From NCBI RefSeq assembly GCF_019649055.1, contig NW_026570463.1:38681-102680 (forward strand): a stretch of DNA of 64,000 bases, in the 5' to 3' direction. The notes below the pieces were generated by a model, which saw nothing but the letters and a program-made list of their open reading frames with translations, made no database searches and had not been told where the DNA came from. Source of the DNA: Paramacrobiotus metropolitanus (Eukaryota > Tardigrada > Eutardigrada > Parachela > Macrobiotidae). Shown here in pieces: positions 1 to 12,150 of this stretch (its first letter is position 1; each line of letters opens with the position of its first letter). A program made the position numbers and the translations under genes.

Positions 1-621
1 GAGGAGGTGCTTAATCTTGTACACTGTCATAAATTTTATTTGTTTTAATTTTTGTTATTTTTCCCTCTGATTTCTTTGGCTCCGCGTTTCCTTGTGGTGG
101 ATCCAGGCTGATTGGGAAAGATGATCGGCGTCAAAGGTACGTCAATGAAGATGCAGAAGAGATAGGATCTTGCTTCGTGCGCCAAGGTTGAATTTGTAGA
201 TGGCCGATTAGATTTGAATGGTGCAGTGATGCAGTCATCAGAATGCATGGACTCTGCTCTGCGCGTTTAAACATGCTTTAAAGACGCAGTGCAGCGCCGT
301 ACAGGCTTATCAGTCAGGCAGGGCCAATCTTGTTGACGTTCACAAAGTTCCCCTTATCTAATCGGCCATTTATTCATAAATCGTATTTCTTTTTCCTCAA
401 CAACCAAAATTAAAGAATAAACTTTTTTTCGTATAGAATTAATTTTTTTCAATTTTTTTTCTGCATACTTTGCAAGTTGAGTGTTGATTGGCTTCCGAAT
501 CGTTCTAGATGTGTAATTTACCGTAAATTGTGGATTCTTGATTGGGTTCTTTAAATTTAAATTGTATTGTGTTTGGTTGTCGGGAGAGCGTGTGGGTGTT
601 GGAGGGAATTCGTTTGACATA
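1..621. other. Intergenic region upstream of LEPROT
   Basis: No gene recognised. The sequence is AT-rich and short reading frames on both strands show no domain. The last ~100 bases must hold the promoter and 5' leader of the LEPROT gene, but I see no clear TATA or initiator. Confidence 0.5.
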
Positions 622-2485
622 ATGGAGACTCGTTTTTCAGCGTAAGTGAAGTGGGGATGTGGATTCTGGAGTTTTGTGAGTGCAGTGAAGGGGAGGAATT
701 AAATGACGAGGCGCGTGTTGTTTGTTGTGCAGGTTGGTGTGTCTGGCGTTTTGCGGATCGATCGGCCTCATGTTCCTCTTCCTGGCCTGCGCGCTGCCTT
801 CCTACGGGTACATATCCACCGAAAAATATTTCTTTCCATTTACCAATATCAGAACATAAATTTTCCAGTGTATTTTAGTGATTTTTGTTCGTTTTAATTC
901 ACGTGGAGGCGTTTTTTACACTGGCAGTATTTTACGTTGGATTTTCTACGGAATTTTCTGTATCGGTTGATTTTGCATCAGTCTGGCTAAGAACGACGCA
1001 TTTACAACGTAGAATGGTTTCTTGTAATTTTCTTTTTAATTTTTTAACAAGTAGTGCAGAGGAAGTCAGTTTTTGTGGGGAAAATTAAAAAGGAAAACAA
1101 CGGGAATTTTTTAAAATCTTTAAAATTAACATGCGCACTTTACAGACGCAAGTGCAGCCGCCCGGTGCGCTGCCGCACCGGGCGGCTGCACTTGCGTCAG
1201 ACGCGGAAAGTCCTGGAGTTTCCATCATTTGAAATGTTCAGCGTAGAGATTTTCGTGAATCAGAAATTGTGTTACATAGCTAAGTGATTTCCACGGGGAT
1301 ACAAGTTTATCTGAAAGAAATCGCCCGTTTGTGTTAGAAACTATGCGTCTGGAAGCGACGCTAGAGGTTGTCACATTAGTGCTAGTGTTAGTAGGTAATT
1401 TAGGTTATATTTTAATCCATGAATAATTGTTTACCTAACGTAAATGTTTTTTTAAAAAAAAATGAAAATGTTCAGTGTTCAGATTAAATTAAATTTAAAT
1501 TGTTGACTTAAACGGTATTTAAATTTTTTCCCGAAAATGGATGAATTTGTTGCCGTTGCGCAGGGTGTGGTGGCCGTTCTTCGTGGTGTTCTTCTACGTG
1601 TTCGCCCCGGTGCCCATCGCCATCGCCAAGCGCTACGTGGATGGCGGCGCCGGCAGCGGGGGCAGCGTCAATAGCGCCATCGACGTGGCCGTCTTCATCG
1701 TCGCCTGCATCGTCGTGTCCGCCTTCGGGCTGCCCCTTATCCTCGCCCGCGCCGAACAGGTAACTTAATTCTATTTATTTTCAACAAATTTTCTGCAATT
1801 TCCTTGCTCACGCGGCCCACCATTTCGTAATTATTTTCTGATTTATTCTGGAATTGCTTTACGCTTTTCGTGAAAATCGTGACCCCGACCGAAAAAATGT
1901 GGGAAACAGCAAACATGACACGTGAAGACTCTCTGAAATTGTTCTCTGTGGCAAAATAAAAAATAAACTAATTATCTTTTAAAAAATAATTTCAATAAAG
2001 TATGGAAAAATAACTGGTAGTGATAATTTTAAAACAAACGATTAGTGATAATTCTAAAACAAATTATCCACCCGAGAAATTAATAATAAAAAAGGTAAAG
2101 GATAAGAAAATAAGCGAGTATTAAATAATTTCAAACAAACCATTGAATCAAATAAGGAAATTCCGCAGGATATGATTTCTTAAAAATGACACCTTAAAAA
2201 ATAATTCAATAGAGCACGAAAAATAGTGGTATTGAGAAACGAGAATTAAATTGTTTAAAAAATAAACAATGTGATAAAATGAGTGATATTAAATTAAATA
2301 AATTTAAAAAATGGGGAATTTTGTAAAAAATTGAAAGAAATTAAAATATATTAATTTGTGGCTTTTTGCAGATTAAATGGGGCGCCGCCGCCCTGGTGGA
2401 GGCCGGCAACGTGGTCATCTTCCTGACGATGCTGGCGTATTTCCTGGTCTTCTCCAACGAGGACGTCGACTACAGCATGTGGTGA
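622..2485 (+). CDS. LEPROT: LEPROT/Vps55-family endosomal membrane protein (4 exons)
   Basis: Exons are 622-641, 733-807, 1564-1759 and 2372-2485. They join in phase to a 134-residue protein; vertebrate LEPROT is about 131. All introns are GT-AG. The 20-base first exon (METRFSA) was chosen because its phase completes an Ala codon with exon 2 and matches the short N-terminus of the family. Visible family features are the first membrane segment (FCGSIGLMFLFLACALPSYG), the exon 3 pattern WWPFFVVFFYVFAPVPIAIAKR, VVSAFGLPLILARAEQ, and the C-terminal IKWGAAALVEAGN followed by a last membrane helix. The predicted fold is four transmembrane helices. The family (OB-RGRP/Vps55) works in endosomes in cargo sorting and receptor down-regulation. 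ATTAAA at 2733-2738 is a possible poly(A) signal. Degenerate partial copies lie at 7.2-7.9 and 9.8-10.8 kb. Confidence 0.95.
1145..1198. repeat. Perfect 25-bp GC-rich inverted repeat in LEPROT intron 2
   Basis: Arms 1145-1169 and 1174-1198 are exact reverse complements (GACGCAAGTGCAGCCGCCC... on the left) around a four-base loop CTGC. It is a GC island in an otherwise AT-rich intron. On the sense transcript it would form an uninterrupted 25-bp stem. It may be a non-coding RNA precursor, a regulatory hairpin or a recent foldback. Confidence 0.9.
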
Positions 2486-3531
2486 AAGTGACCCGGCCTG
2501 TTGGGGAAATTTTCTCTGTTTTTTCTGTCTATCTGCATCGATCTTCTGCCAAATTATTTTGTTCGGTATTCGCGCAAATTGCGGTTTTGTTGACGAGATG
2601 GATTAGCCGATGATTTCGCTCGAATTGCGGAGCAGCAAGCTGTTTTCTTTGTGATCTGATGGCACAGGAATCATTTCTCTCTCATTTTGGCCTTCGTGTG
2701 TTTTTGTTGTATTTTTTCCCGCGGAACATGACCATTAAATTTTGCACAAACACAAAGGAATAGCATAGGAACACAAATCGTGCTCTGTGTTTTCATTGCG
2801 GAATTTGTCCGATTTGTTACTCATATGGACTGGAAACCAATCAGATTCCTCCTACGAAATCTGGAGGGCAATTACCACAAAAAAAACACTATTTAATTTT
2901 TTGTCGAATTTTCGTAAGAATTGACTACCGATCACGACGTTACGATAAAAAAGGGAAATTAAGAAATATTGGACTAGGTAGTTAACTACATCCGTAACAG
3001 CCATGACGGCCTCTGCTAAGAAAATTATGTTCGGACGAACGGGTTGGCCGATTTTGACGCGGTAAAGTGCGCCAGAATCGTTGCAACGTAGCGGGTGATG
3101 TTGCGCTATTGCCGACCCGATGCGCCTCAAGGGGGGAGCACGACTTTCGAAAAACGAATTGTTGCCATGGGCCTGCAAGTCTCGCCTTCGACCTCGCTCC
3201 AAACCGGTTAACATAAAGTATAGGCACACGAGTTGCACGAGCATTATTTGCACGGCAGATCGGCCCTCTCGGCCTCGGCTCGAAAAATATTAGGAAAAAT
3301 ACCACAGAACTGTACCGTAACAACCGTGACGTTCAAACCTAAAAAAGCAATTGGCTGAACGGGTAGGCAGATTGGCTCAACGGGTAGGCAGATTTTGACG
3401 CGGTCAAAAATGGCACATTTGCATTACAAAATGACATTTGCATTACTACCTGCCCAAATTGCAAACTTTGTTGATATTGTAATCCCGCTAGCCGTTGAAA
3501 CACTAAAAAACATATCGAAAATAAGATGTAA
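2486..3531. other. LEPROT 3' flank with short repeats
   Basis: This stretch holds the likely LEPROT 3' UTR up to about 2760. A copy of a repeat unit (GAATTGACT...GACGTTACGATA...TAGGTAGTTA) at 2919-2998 recurs twice at 7951-8165. A 21-bp direct tandem lies at 3350-3391. A 24-base motif containing GATTTTGACGCGG recurs at about 3039 and 3380. No gene was recognised between 3000 and 3531; open frames there lack domains. Confidence 0.5.
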
Positions 3532-4228
3532 CTACGGACTGGTTGCATTTAACAATTGCAGCGCATCATTCAACAACTTCCCGGACGTCTTCATTTCCTG
3601 TTCCAACTTAGCTTGCTGACGCAGCAGATGTTCCAGAATTCTCATTAAGCGCGCGTTTTTACTTCGTAGAACCGTATTTTCTCCTTCGATTTTGCAGTAA
3701 GCTTCCTTGTAGTCCTTGATTTGGTCGTTACTGACTTCCAAGTCCAACTGAAGTTCTTCCGCACGGAACTGCAACGCACGCTTTTCCGACAGCATCTGCC
3801 GATTGTCTTGAAGAACCGAATATATGGTTTGCTCCAACTCTTCATTTTTCCACGCCAGATTTGCAATGCGGACTCGGCTTTCTTTCTCAACTTCCATTAA
3901 CTGGGCTTGCTGTTAACCGAAATAAAGAAGGTTCAGACACATAACCAGAGCACGAGGTTTTTTCTTTCTCCTCCGTTATCAGTTTGGAAAGTTCCTCAGT
4001 TTGTGCATAGTTAGTTCGAGGACCCAGTGAACCAAACTCAACCATCAGATTATGATGCTTTGCCAGACCTGATCGCAAGTATTCAGCAGGATTTCTGTCA
4101 CCAGTCGGATTCAATTGCCCTACCTCCGCTGATTCCTTTAAAGAAATCACGACGGGAACCTGGTGCGCTACAGGATCAAGTTTTCGAACGTGCGGCGACC
4201 CTTTAAGAGAAATTCTGAGTTGCTCCAT
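3532..4228 (-). CDS. Coiled-coil protein, copy 1 (unrecognised family)
   Basis: Two blocks on the minus strand. The 5' block starts at ATG 4228 (MEQLRISLKGSPHVRKLDP) and runs to about residue 86 (EELSKLITE). The 3' block begins after an acceptor TTAACAG at 3909 (QAQLMEVEKESRVRIANLA) and runs to the stop at 3532. The second block is a clear coiled coil rich in Glu, Lys, Arg, Leu and Gln. The homologous gene at 14.0-14.7 kb has a clean GT donor after the same Glu codon. Here that position reads GAG GAG, so the splice is altered or the gene is decaying. No enzyme domain is visible. The partner copy sits beside transposase-like genes, so this may be an accessory gene of a mobile element or a lineage-specific protein. 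Confidence 0.5.
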
Positions 4229-7057
4229 TTTGGCTGCAAAAAATTGTAAAAATGAAGTTCAAAAAACGCTTATAATCAACAGCAAAAATAGTGAACAATG
4301 AATTCGAAATTCGGTTCTCAGCCCCATTAAAATGACTTATCCCATCTCCATTGGCCCTTCCTTTATTTGGAATTACAATAAATCACATTTATCATGACTA
4401 AGCTTTTCGTCAACGGATCCTCTAAAATTCATAAATTCGTTGAAAAAGGTTCTTTAATAGAAAAGAAAGGACCGCTTTATTCCAACAGGCGGCGTACATC
4501 TAAAACTTTTTTTGAATTATTCTATACAAAATTATTTCTTGTTAGCATTTGTTTGCATGTTATTGCTGGGGCTTTTGTTTTTAGTTTTACACATGTTAAG
4601 TACATGATAAATTTGGTTTTTGAAGTTAAAAGTACTCATGTCCAGTCAGAGCATCAGTTCACGTACTGATAAGCGGTACATAAAATCAGGTAGAAAATTT
4701 AAAATACCCAGTAGTGGAATACAGTGAACACAAAGAGTAGATAAATATCAGTAGATTCAAGCGAATAATGTAGCGGCCTGAAGTAGCATAATTCGCCAAA
4801 ACGTTTTCTTCGTCGTTTGTTCTGCTTTCACTAGTTTTTGCAATCTTCAACTTGGATGTACGCTCATATGTTTCCCTTGACAAAAACTTTACTTCCATAT
4901 CTGCTTGCTTCGATATATCAAATTTTAGTTAAAATACTGTTCACATAATTCGTTATGCTTTTGAAAGCTTTGGTTTTCACCATTAATCCATAATAGTTGT
5001 CGATTATTCGACATCAGATGCGATTTAACGATTATGTGATAGCAGGCAAAATTTGTTACCCAGTGACTAATTAGCACTCACAGTCTTTCTGGCTTCGATT
5101 CACTCTGTATCTGACTTGGTATCCCTTCTGGTACCCACGGACTTGGCGCGGTTATCTGTGAACCACATGAGTGTATAAAGTGTCGCAAGCTAGTATACCG
5201 ATGTGCACACCTCGGCCTATCCTGCTTTTTTCTCAGCCGGCAGGCACCCTCGGCACGGCAGGCTCAATAACATTGTATGCCGCGCTCTCGTTTCTGCCGG
5301 CTCCCCCGCTAATCTGGAACCACGCGGCACCTAACACACTAGCGAACTACGCCCAGACGGCTGCACAACGTTTGCATGGCAGAGGGGTATGTGCTTGGCG
5401 TGGTATATCACTTTTGTCGATACGGTTGCTGCTTCCCGTAGAAGGTCTACTTCGTTGACTGTCGGGTAGGCCGCGGTACAGGCAGAAGAAAAGAAAGCCA
5501 TATGTGTACTCGTACCTGAGTGGGCGATACATTTTCGCCGCCATTGCCTTTGAAACAATGGGCCCATGGGGACCGTCAGCTACCGCTATTATCGAGAAAA
5601 TCGGGAAACGTCTACGTAATCAAACTATAGAGGCCCGCTCTCATAAACTTTTCCGACAGCGACTCTCCCTAGAGATTTAGGGGGGAAATGCGGCTTCAGT
5701 TTTCGGACCAATGGACGGAGTTGAAAAGTTTACTGAGCTCTTTCTGTTGTGATAATAAAATCTTTCACCGTTTGGTTAACTTCTTAATGTTTTTTTAATT
5801 TGTATTCTGCAGTCGACGGCTAATGACCATATAGAGTAAAATATTTGGCATTTGAAACTTTCAAGTTGACTATTCATTCAAACTTTTCGAAATAGTTTTT
5901 AACTTCGAAGCTTTAAGAAATTTTGTACTTTTATTCACACGATCCTGTCAGTGTTTGTGTAAGATGCCTCGTGAAACAATTAAGAAAAAATTCGTGGAAC
6001 TTTAGCCTTACAGGTTTTTTCAGTAATATGGGCAAATGTCTGAGGAATATTGATACCAGCGTGGAATTGAACTGTAGCAGTAAACCTTCCAGCTAAACAG
6101 AATCATTGTCAGACAAAATGAGGTATACAGCGATGTGTAAGAGCTTATGAAGTCTACGCGCTACCAAAATCGCCTTTTATGGCGCATGCAGTAAAAGCGC
6201 AAACAAAGAGGATCGTGGCGGGCAAACCATGTCCTCATTATGCACTCCGGAACTTGCCGTAAATTCCAGACTTCTTTAGTGATCATCCCTTGGATTACGC
6301 TCATCATCCCAACTTAAAAAATGACGATATTGCAAGATTTAAATTTCAAGACGGAAGTTCGTTCACTGTGGGGTAAAGGCTCGTATACTGGTCTGCGGAT
6401 CCGTAAAACAGTTAGGGTTGTTGTCTTTGCGTTTCTTAGTGTCCGCCCACATTCATAAAGCCAAAAACGAATTTCTTCTACGATCTGCGTAACTGCAACA
6501 GAAACTACAGCAAGTCAGCTAACAAAAATATAGCACGAATACAGATTTACCCTGTTTTTGCTTTTTCTGATAATTTTCATGAATAGTTTTCAACAACAAA
6601 ATTGATAAAATTAGTACCTTTTTCCCGATTTTTGCAAGAGCACTGTGAATAGTTGCCGAAGCAGGAGGGTCTTGGAAACCTCTGCTATCAATTCTCCTGG
6701 ATTTGGAATATCAATTTCGTGGCCGTTTTCCATAAAAGCCTCTGCGTCACGAAATGGCCAAAGAGCAGAGTAACATTAGCATGAATACATCAACAAGTTG
6801 GAAAACAATTAACTCTCGGTACTAATGATAAAGTTTTTATTTTGCGTTTTTCTGACATAGATTCCTTTACGTTCACACCGTTTAACTTCTGTTCCTTTGC
6901 CGCTGGCACTTTTTCATTGGTTAGCAAAGTTTCCAATAACTGAATAACAATACCTCTAAGATATTGCACAATGTTTTGGAAAAATTATCTGAGTAATAAA
7001 TAGCTGGGTTGAAGAAGAATAATTTAATTGGGATGAGTGATGAAAATTTCTATGCAG
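4229..7057. other. Stretch without recognised gene
   Basis: Several open frames (for example 4394-4669 + and 5171-5458 +) have no recognisable domain, no splice context that I could join and no homologue elsewhere in the window. I see no repeat array or RNA gene here. Confidence 0.4.
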
Positions 7058-7940
7058 GGATCATTATCGCGCTGCAGTCGGTGATTCTGTTGGATACTGT
7101 CGGGATTGACAATCTGTCGCCGGCCTTCGGGATTTTTTTGGTGGTGCTGGGCGCCGTTGTTGGCCGGACGGCCCACGGCATTAATTGTGGTAGACAGCAA
7201 AGTGATTTTTTCAATACAGGTTTATTTGGAGTAAATCGCCTCTTTGCGTTAGAAACTATGCGCCTAGAAGCAGCGTATTGGTTGTCAAAATTTGTGCTAG
7301 TATTAGAGATTTAAATTTTAAACGTTGATTAAATTTTTTATCTACCGCAAATCTTTTAAAAATTGAAAATTGCCAATTAACATCGTATCTAAATTGTAGA
7401 CTTTAATGATACTTAAATTCGAATTTTATTTCCGTCGTTGGATGAATTTGTTGCGTTACGCAGGGTGTGGTGGCCATTTTTCGTGGTGCCCTTTTATTCT
7501 TTATTCTGAATTTATTTTGTGCTTTTCGTGACTGCGACTGAGAAAATGTGGGAAATAGCAAAAATGACACGGAAAACTCATTGAAAATTGTTCTCCGTGG
7601 CAAATTATAATGAATAAGCTAACTAGTTTTTAAATAAATCTAATAAAGTATGGAAAAATTACCGGAATTGGTTTTAAAAAAATTATCAATAAGAGAAATA
7701 AATCATGAAAGAGACTAAATGTAAAAAAATAATAGAGTAATAAATGAATTCGATCAGAAGATATATTAAATAAGGAAATTTCACTAAATGAAATTTCTCA
7801 AAAATGGATATTGTTCTAAGTGGAAAATAAGTACAAAAGATGCTAAAATCTTTTCTTAATTAAAGCTCGAAAAATAGTGGTACCGAGAAAGAAGAATTAA
7901 ATTGTTTAAAAAATAAACAGTGTGATATTAAAATAAATTT
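7058..7940 (+). pseudogene. Chimeric pseudogene: SLC16 exon 5 copy joined to LEPROT introns and exon 3
   Basis: Bases 7058-7179 are a diverged copy of exon 5 of the SLC16 gene at 28360-28485, including its upstream acceptor context (TATGCAGGGATCATTATCGC). From about 7197 the sequence switches to LEPROT intron 2. It continues through a copy of the start of LEPROT exon 3 (7464 to about 7490), drops the rest of that exon, and then matches LEPROT intron 3 to about 7940. No intact frame remains. The retained introns show a DNA-level duplication and not a processed copy. It continues, after an interruption, at 9840-10840. Confidence 0.88.
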
Positions 7941-7950
7941 AAAAAATCAC

Positions 7951-8165
7951 AGGAATTGACTCAAGATAACGACGTTACGATACAAATGGAAAATTAAGAA
8001 ATATTGGGCTAGGTAGTTACATACAGATACCTAATACTCATAACGGTCCGTAAAAATTTAATTTTCACAGGAATTGACTAAAGATAACGACGTTACGATA
8101 GAAAAGGGAAATTAAGAAATATTGGCTTAGGTAGTTACATACAGATACCTAATACTCATAACGGT
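7951..8165. repeat. Two tandem copies of a ~97-bp unit
   Basis: Units at about 7951-8046 and 8070-8165 share GGAATTGACT...GATAACGACGTTACGATA and GGTAGTTACATACAGATAC. A third, diverged copy lies at 2919-2998 downstream of the real LEPROT gene. The pair marks the point where the duplicated LEPROT segment is interrupted. Confidence 0.85.
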
Positions 8166-9072
8166 CCTCATTCTCATAATCTTACTTATTCAGTTATTCC
8201 TACATTCCTACTCATAATCGGTAAATTATCTGCACCGAACGCGAAGCGCGAGGTGCTAAGTACAATAAGCCTTCGTCAAGCAATAAACGCATCCATAGCA
8301 TTCCGTAGCAGAGTATACGCTTTCCATAGCAGAGCTTGTCTGTCGCCCACGAAGCGCGTGGGTCACGCTTTTCCAATTCCACAAATTTCCCTTTCCATTG
8401 GCAGGGGTATTTCATAGCGTAACTGACGTAAGCGCTGTTTCAAGGACGTCGATAACATGGTTTTCTAATGGTTCTGGAAGCGAGCAATACTTGGTCTTGG
8501 TGCCGTTGGTATACGATTCTACATTATTAATTCCGATTTTAAATTTACATGATTTTGATTTTTTTCATGAGCAGTTATTGAGCACAAACTTTCTTGGTAA
8601 GAATTTCGATAAAAACCGTTTGCTTTTATTCACAAGTTGTGGACCACATCGAAATCTTTTCTGAATGTTTTCCTAAATGTAGGGTTCTGTAATGTTTTTC
8701 CTGAATGTAGTTTCCCAGATTGTCAGTAGATCTCGGGATCGTAGCAATAAACTGGAAAAAGCCAACGTCCAACTTAAACCATCCCCGAAGAGCGCCATCA
8801 GAACTGGGTTTGCTGTGCGCCGTCACTCAGCCGCCATGTCGATTCATAGTTTCACATTCCTAGCGGACAGACGCTCGCGCTCGGTGCAATGATGTGGTTA
8901 ACAACCACCACTAGTACTCATAATGACTGTAAGTAATAATCATGCTTCGCTTCTACCGTTCATCATATTTCAGCTCATAATCATAACTCATACCCGTACC
9001 GATACCACTACTCATACCAATCCTTAGCGTTGCACAACGCGTCTTTTCGGTGACATAAATTATTGGCTGCCA
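8166..9072. other. Non-genic stretch with degenerate CTCATAAT-type repeats
   Basis: Degenerate short repeats of the type ACTCATAATC and CATACC occur at 8150-8220 and 8910-9020. Open frames between them show no domain. Confidence 0.4.
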
Positions 9073-9502
9073 CCCATTTCGCCTGCGGGACATTTCGCCT
9101 AAAGGACATTTCGCCTAAAAGACATTTCGCCTAACAGTTTGATTCGAATCATAAATAACACAAATAAGAAACCTAAGAAAACCTACAAAACTTAGAAAAC
9201 CTAAGAAAACCTAAAAAAACTAAAGAAAACTAAATAAAACTAAAGAAAACCTAAGAAACCTAAGAAACCTAAGAATAACCTAAGAAACCTAAGAATAACC
9301 TAAGGATCATAAATAACACACCTAAGAAACCCTAAGAAACCTAAGAAAACCTAAGAAAACATTAAAATATTAGAAAAAATAATACACCATAACAAAACGC
9401 TTTTGGTGTTAGCGTTATTAATATGATTCGAATTGAATTTATAGGCGCAATGTCCCGTAGGCGAAATGTCCCGTAGGCGAAATGTCCCATAGGCGAAATG
9501 GG
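9073..9502. mobile_element. Non-autonomous inverted-repeat element (GGACATTTCGCC type)
   Basis: The left end starts CCCATTTCGCCTGCGGGAC and repeats GGACATTTCGCCTAA several times. The right end is the reverse complement type (GGCGAAATGTCCCGTA repeated, ending GGCGAAATGGG at 9502). Each terminus is itself a short tandem of ~15-bp units. The interior (9170-9360) is an AT-rich CCTAAGAAA-type array. There is no coding capacity. No clear target-site duplication was seen. It interrupts the duplicated LEPROT segment. A related single-arm array is at 55600-55770. Confidence 0.75.
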
Positions 9503-9839
9503 ATGATACCCATAAATTCATGCCTGGAATCGTATTATGTTATTACTGGAAATCCATAGCATGCTATTACGTTAAAAACATGAAAGAGCTTTATTTTAAA
9601 TGAGTAAATAGATTCGAGGAGAGATGGGCATCGATGCCTAAGAATCTAAAGATTATTCTGCAATCATGATTCACTTGGATACGCACGCTGTGATGCTGGA
9701 ATCACCGAGGTGTGCATCTCGATTCCCCGGGATTCACTGGAATTCACTGACAAAGTTTTTATAAAAAATTACGATTATTCTGCAATTATTCTGCAATTAA
9801 GATTTACTCGGATACGTACGCTGTAATGCTGGATTCACT

Positions 9840-10840
9840 GCGATGAAATAGCAAAAAATCAAAATTGGCACAGAAAACCCACTTAAACTGTTCCCCGTGG
9901 AAAAATTAAATAAACTAGTTAAATCTATTAAAATATAAATTTAATAAGTTATGGAAAATAACTGGCACTGATACTTTTGGAAACAATTATCAACCTGAGA
10001 AATAAGTAGCAAAAGATAAAGGATAAAAAAATAATCGCGTACTAAATAATTTCGAGCAATTGATTGAATTAAATAGTAAAATTCACCAAAATAAAATTTC
10101 TCAAAATTACACCTCAAACCAATTGAAATTGTTCGGTTCGGAAAATGACAGTAAATAAATTAAATAAATTGCTTAAATAAAATTAAACGGATCACGAAAA
10201 AAAGGAGTGTTACTGGTAAACTGAGAAACAACTAAATTATTATAAGTATTCAATTGAAAAATGGTGGTATGGGAAAAATGGGGAACTTCTGATTGTATAA
10301 ATATAACAAGATCGTACAAAAAATTTACTGTGATAAAAAAATTGTTTATCTAAAATTAAATCAAAAATATGAGGAATTTTATAAAAGGAGAAAATTTTAC
10401 CATGTGTTAAATGTTAATTGTTGCAGATTAAATGGGGCGCTGCCGCCATTGTGAGGCCGGCAACGCGGTTTTTTCCCTAACGATGCTGGCGTACGTCCTG
10501 GTCATCTCCAACGAAGATGTCGACTACAGCATTCGATAAAAATACTTAATGAAACTGTTCCCGGTATTGCGTGGATTTTTCCCTGTTTTCAGTTTTTCTA
10601 CATCGATCTTCTGCCGAATTATTATGTTCAGTATTCGCGCAAATGGCTGTTTTGCTGACGGGTTGTATTAGCGGTTCGATTTTCGGTCGAATTGCGAAGC
10701 AGCAAGCTGTTTACTCTGTGATCTGATGGCACAGTAATCAATTCTCTCACATTTGGCCTTCGTGTTTTTTCGTTGTTATTTTCCTGCGAAACATGGCCCT
10801 TCCAGTTGAATTCAGCGCTACAAAATGAACTGGCACTCAA
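9840..10840 (+). pseudogene. LEPROT pseudogene, 3' half (intron 3, exon 4, 3' UTR)
   Basis: From about 9840 the sequence resembles LEPROT intron 3. It is followed by an acceptor and an exon 4 copy at 10427-10539, and then 3' UTR homology to about 10840. Relative to the true exon a base is lost early (CTGGTGGAGGCC has become ATTGTGAGGCC), which destroys the frame. The C-terminal ACGAAGATGTCGACTACAGC region is still readable. It is the second half of the duplicate that begins near 7.2 kb. Confidence 0.9.
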
Positions 10841-11829
10841 TTAGCAACTGAGCTGCTTAATTAGTTTATTGATCTGAATTAGTTAATTTTTGACAAATGG
10901 CGAAACCTTCTTTGCGAAAAATATCCCAGCATATTCTTACAACTAGAAGAGCGGTGCAAAACATTCTGATCCATCGCGCTAATTGTTTCCCTCTTATACG
11001 TGCAATTAGCAACGTACTACGTAGCTTCCCTGTAGAAAATTTAAAGCGACAGTTATTTTGTAAGCACAATATGAGGTTCTTTCAGTCAAAATTCTTGAAG
11101 TATCATTTTCTCTTATTTCTCGCTCCTTATCCCTTCGCTGTTTTTCGAGTCTCCGGTGCCGCTCATGCAAATCGTCCTGCGATAAATGCATTTTCTCGCT
11201 GATGCGTGACTAGTAAGCGTAGCATTCAAACATCGCTCGCATAAGTCCATCGGTATGTGTTGTTATTGGTTATTGCTTATCTCGTTGGACTTGGAACCAA
11301 AAAAATTGTTAAAGCAATACCAGGCTGGGAATCATGAAGCTGGATATGCTTGAGGTCTGCTATTGTCTTGGGACCCCTTGAGTCATAAACCAAGGGATCC
11401 CTTGAAATCGACAATTTCCATTCGTGGTTGGTAGGCCAATGACAAACGGTAAAAGCAGTTCAAATATTGTTTTGGAAATACCAACCAGGCACATTTCCAA
11501 TGAAGTGCAGTGGTTGTGGAATGACTTTGTCACAATCCATATGCTGTATACAGCATATATAATGTAAATGGAATGTTAGCCAATTGGAATACGTGATGCC
11601 TGTATTAGCCCTCCCTCTATCTAGTTCTGAGGTGGGGCTTGTGTTCTTACAGCGCATCAGCCGAAGCTTTCCTATACAGTGAGAAGACCTGCTATGTAAT
11701 ACAGAGCAGGCAGGTTCAGCTAGACTACGCTTATACTATGTGGAAACGGATTTAATTTTGTCCTGTGCAGTACTCGTACGATTTGGAGAAATCAGCACGT
11801 TGACGATTTTTAAAGCTTTACACGGCAGC
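10841..11829. other. Stretch without recognised gene
   Basis: Reading frames at 10897-11202 (+) and 11006-11191 (-) overlap and lack recognisable domains. No RNA gene or array was seen. Confidence 0.4.
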
Positions 11830-12150
11830 GCTAGGGGCGCAGGTGGCGCTCAGGGGAGGCAGAATGAGTTATCACTATAGTTTGGCAGCCCGAAGCGCCC
11901 TCTATCATCTGCCGCTTTGACCAGCTCGACATGTTGAGCCGTTCGCGCTGTTTCTGTCTAAACGGGACTGACTGGAAGAACGAATTATTACTCACATTAT
12001 TATTACCGTGTTGGCAATGCAGTGTCTTCGAGGCTCTATGGCTTACGAATATTACGGATCTTTAGATATTATTGTCTTGTTTTATTAAATGGGTATTACT
12101 AATTAAAATACTTTAATTACTGAAATTAATTATCGCTATAATTACTGAAA

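Noticed and set aside
9170-9360. Telomere-like CCTAA repeats
   Set aside because: The units (CCTAAGAAA and variants) are irregular and lie inside an inverted-repeat element, so there is no evidence of an interstitial telomere.
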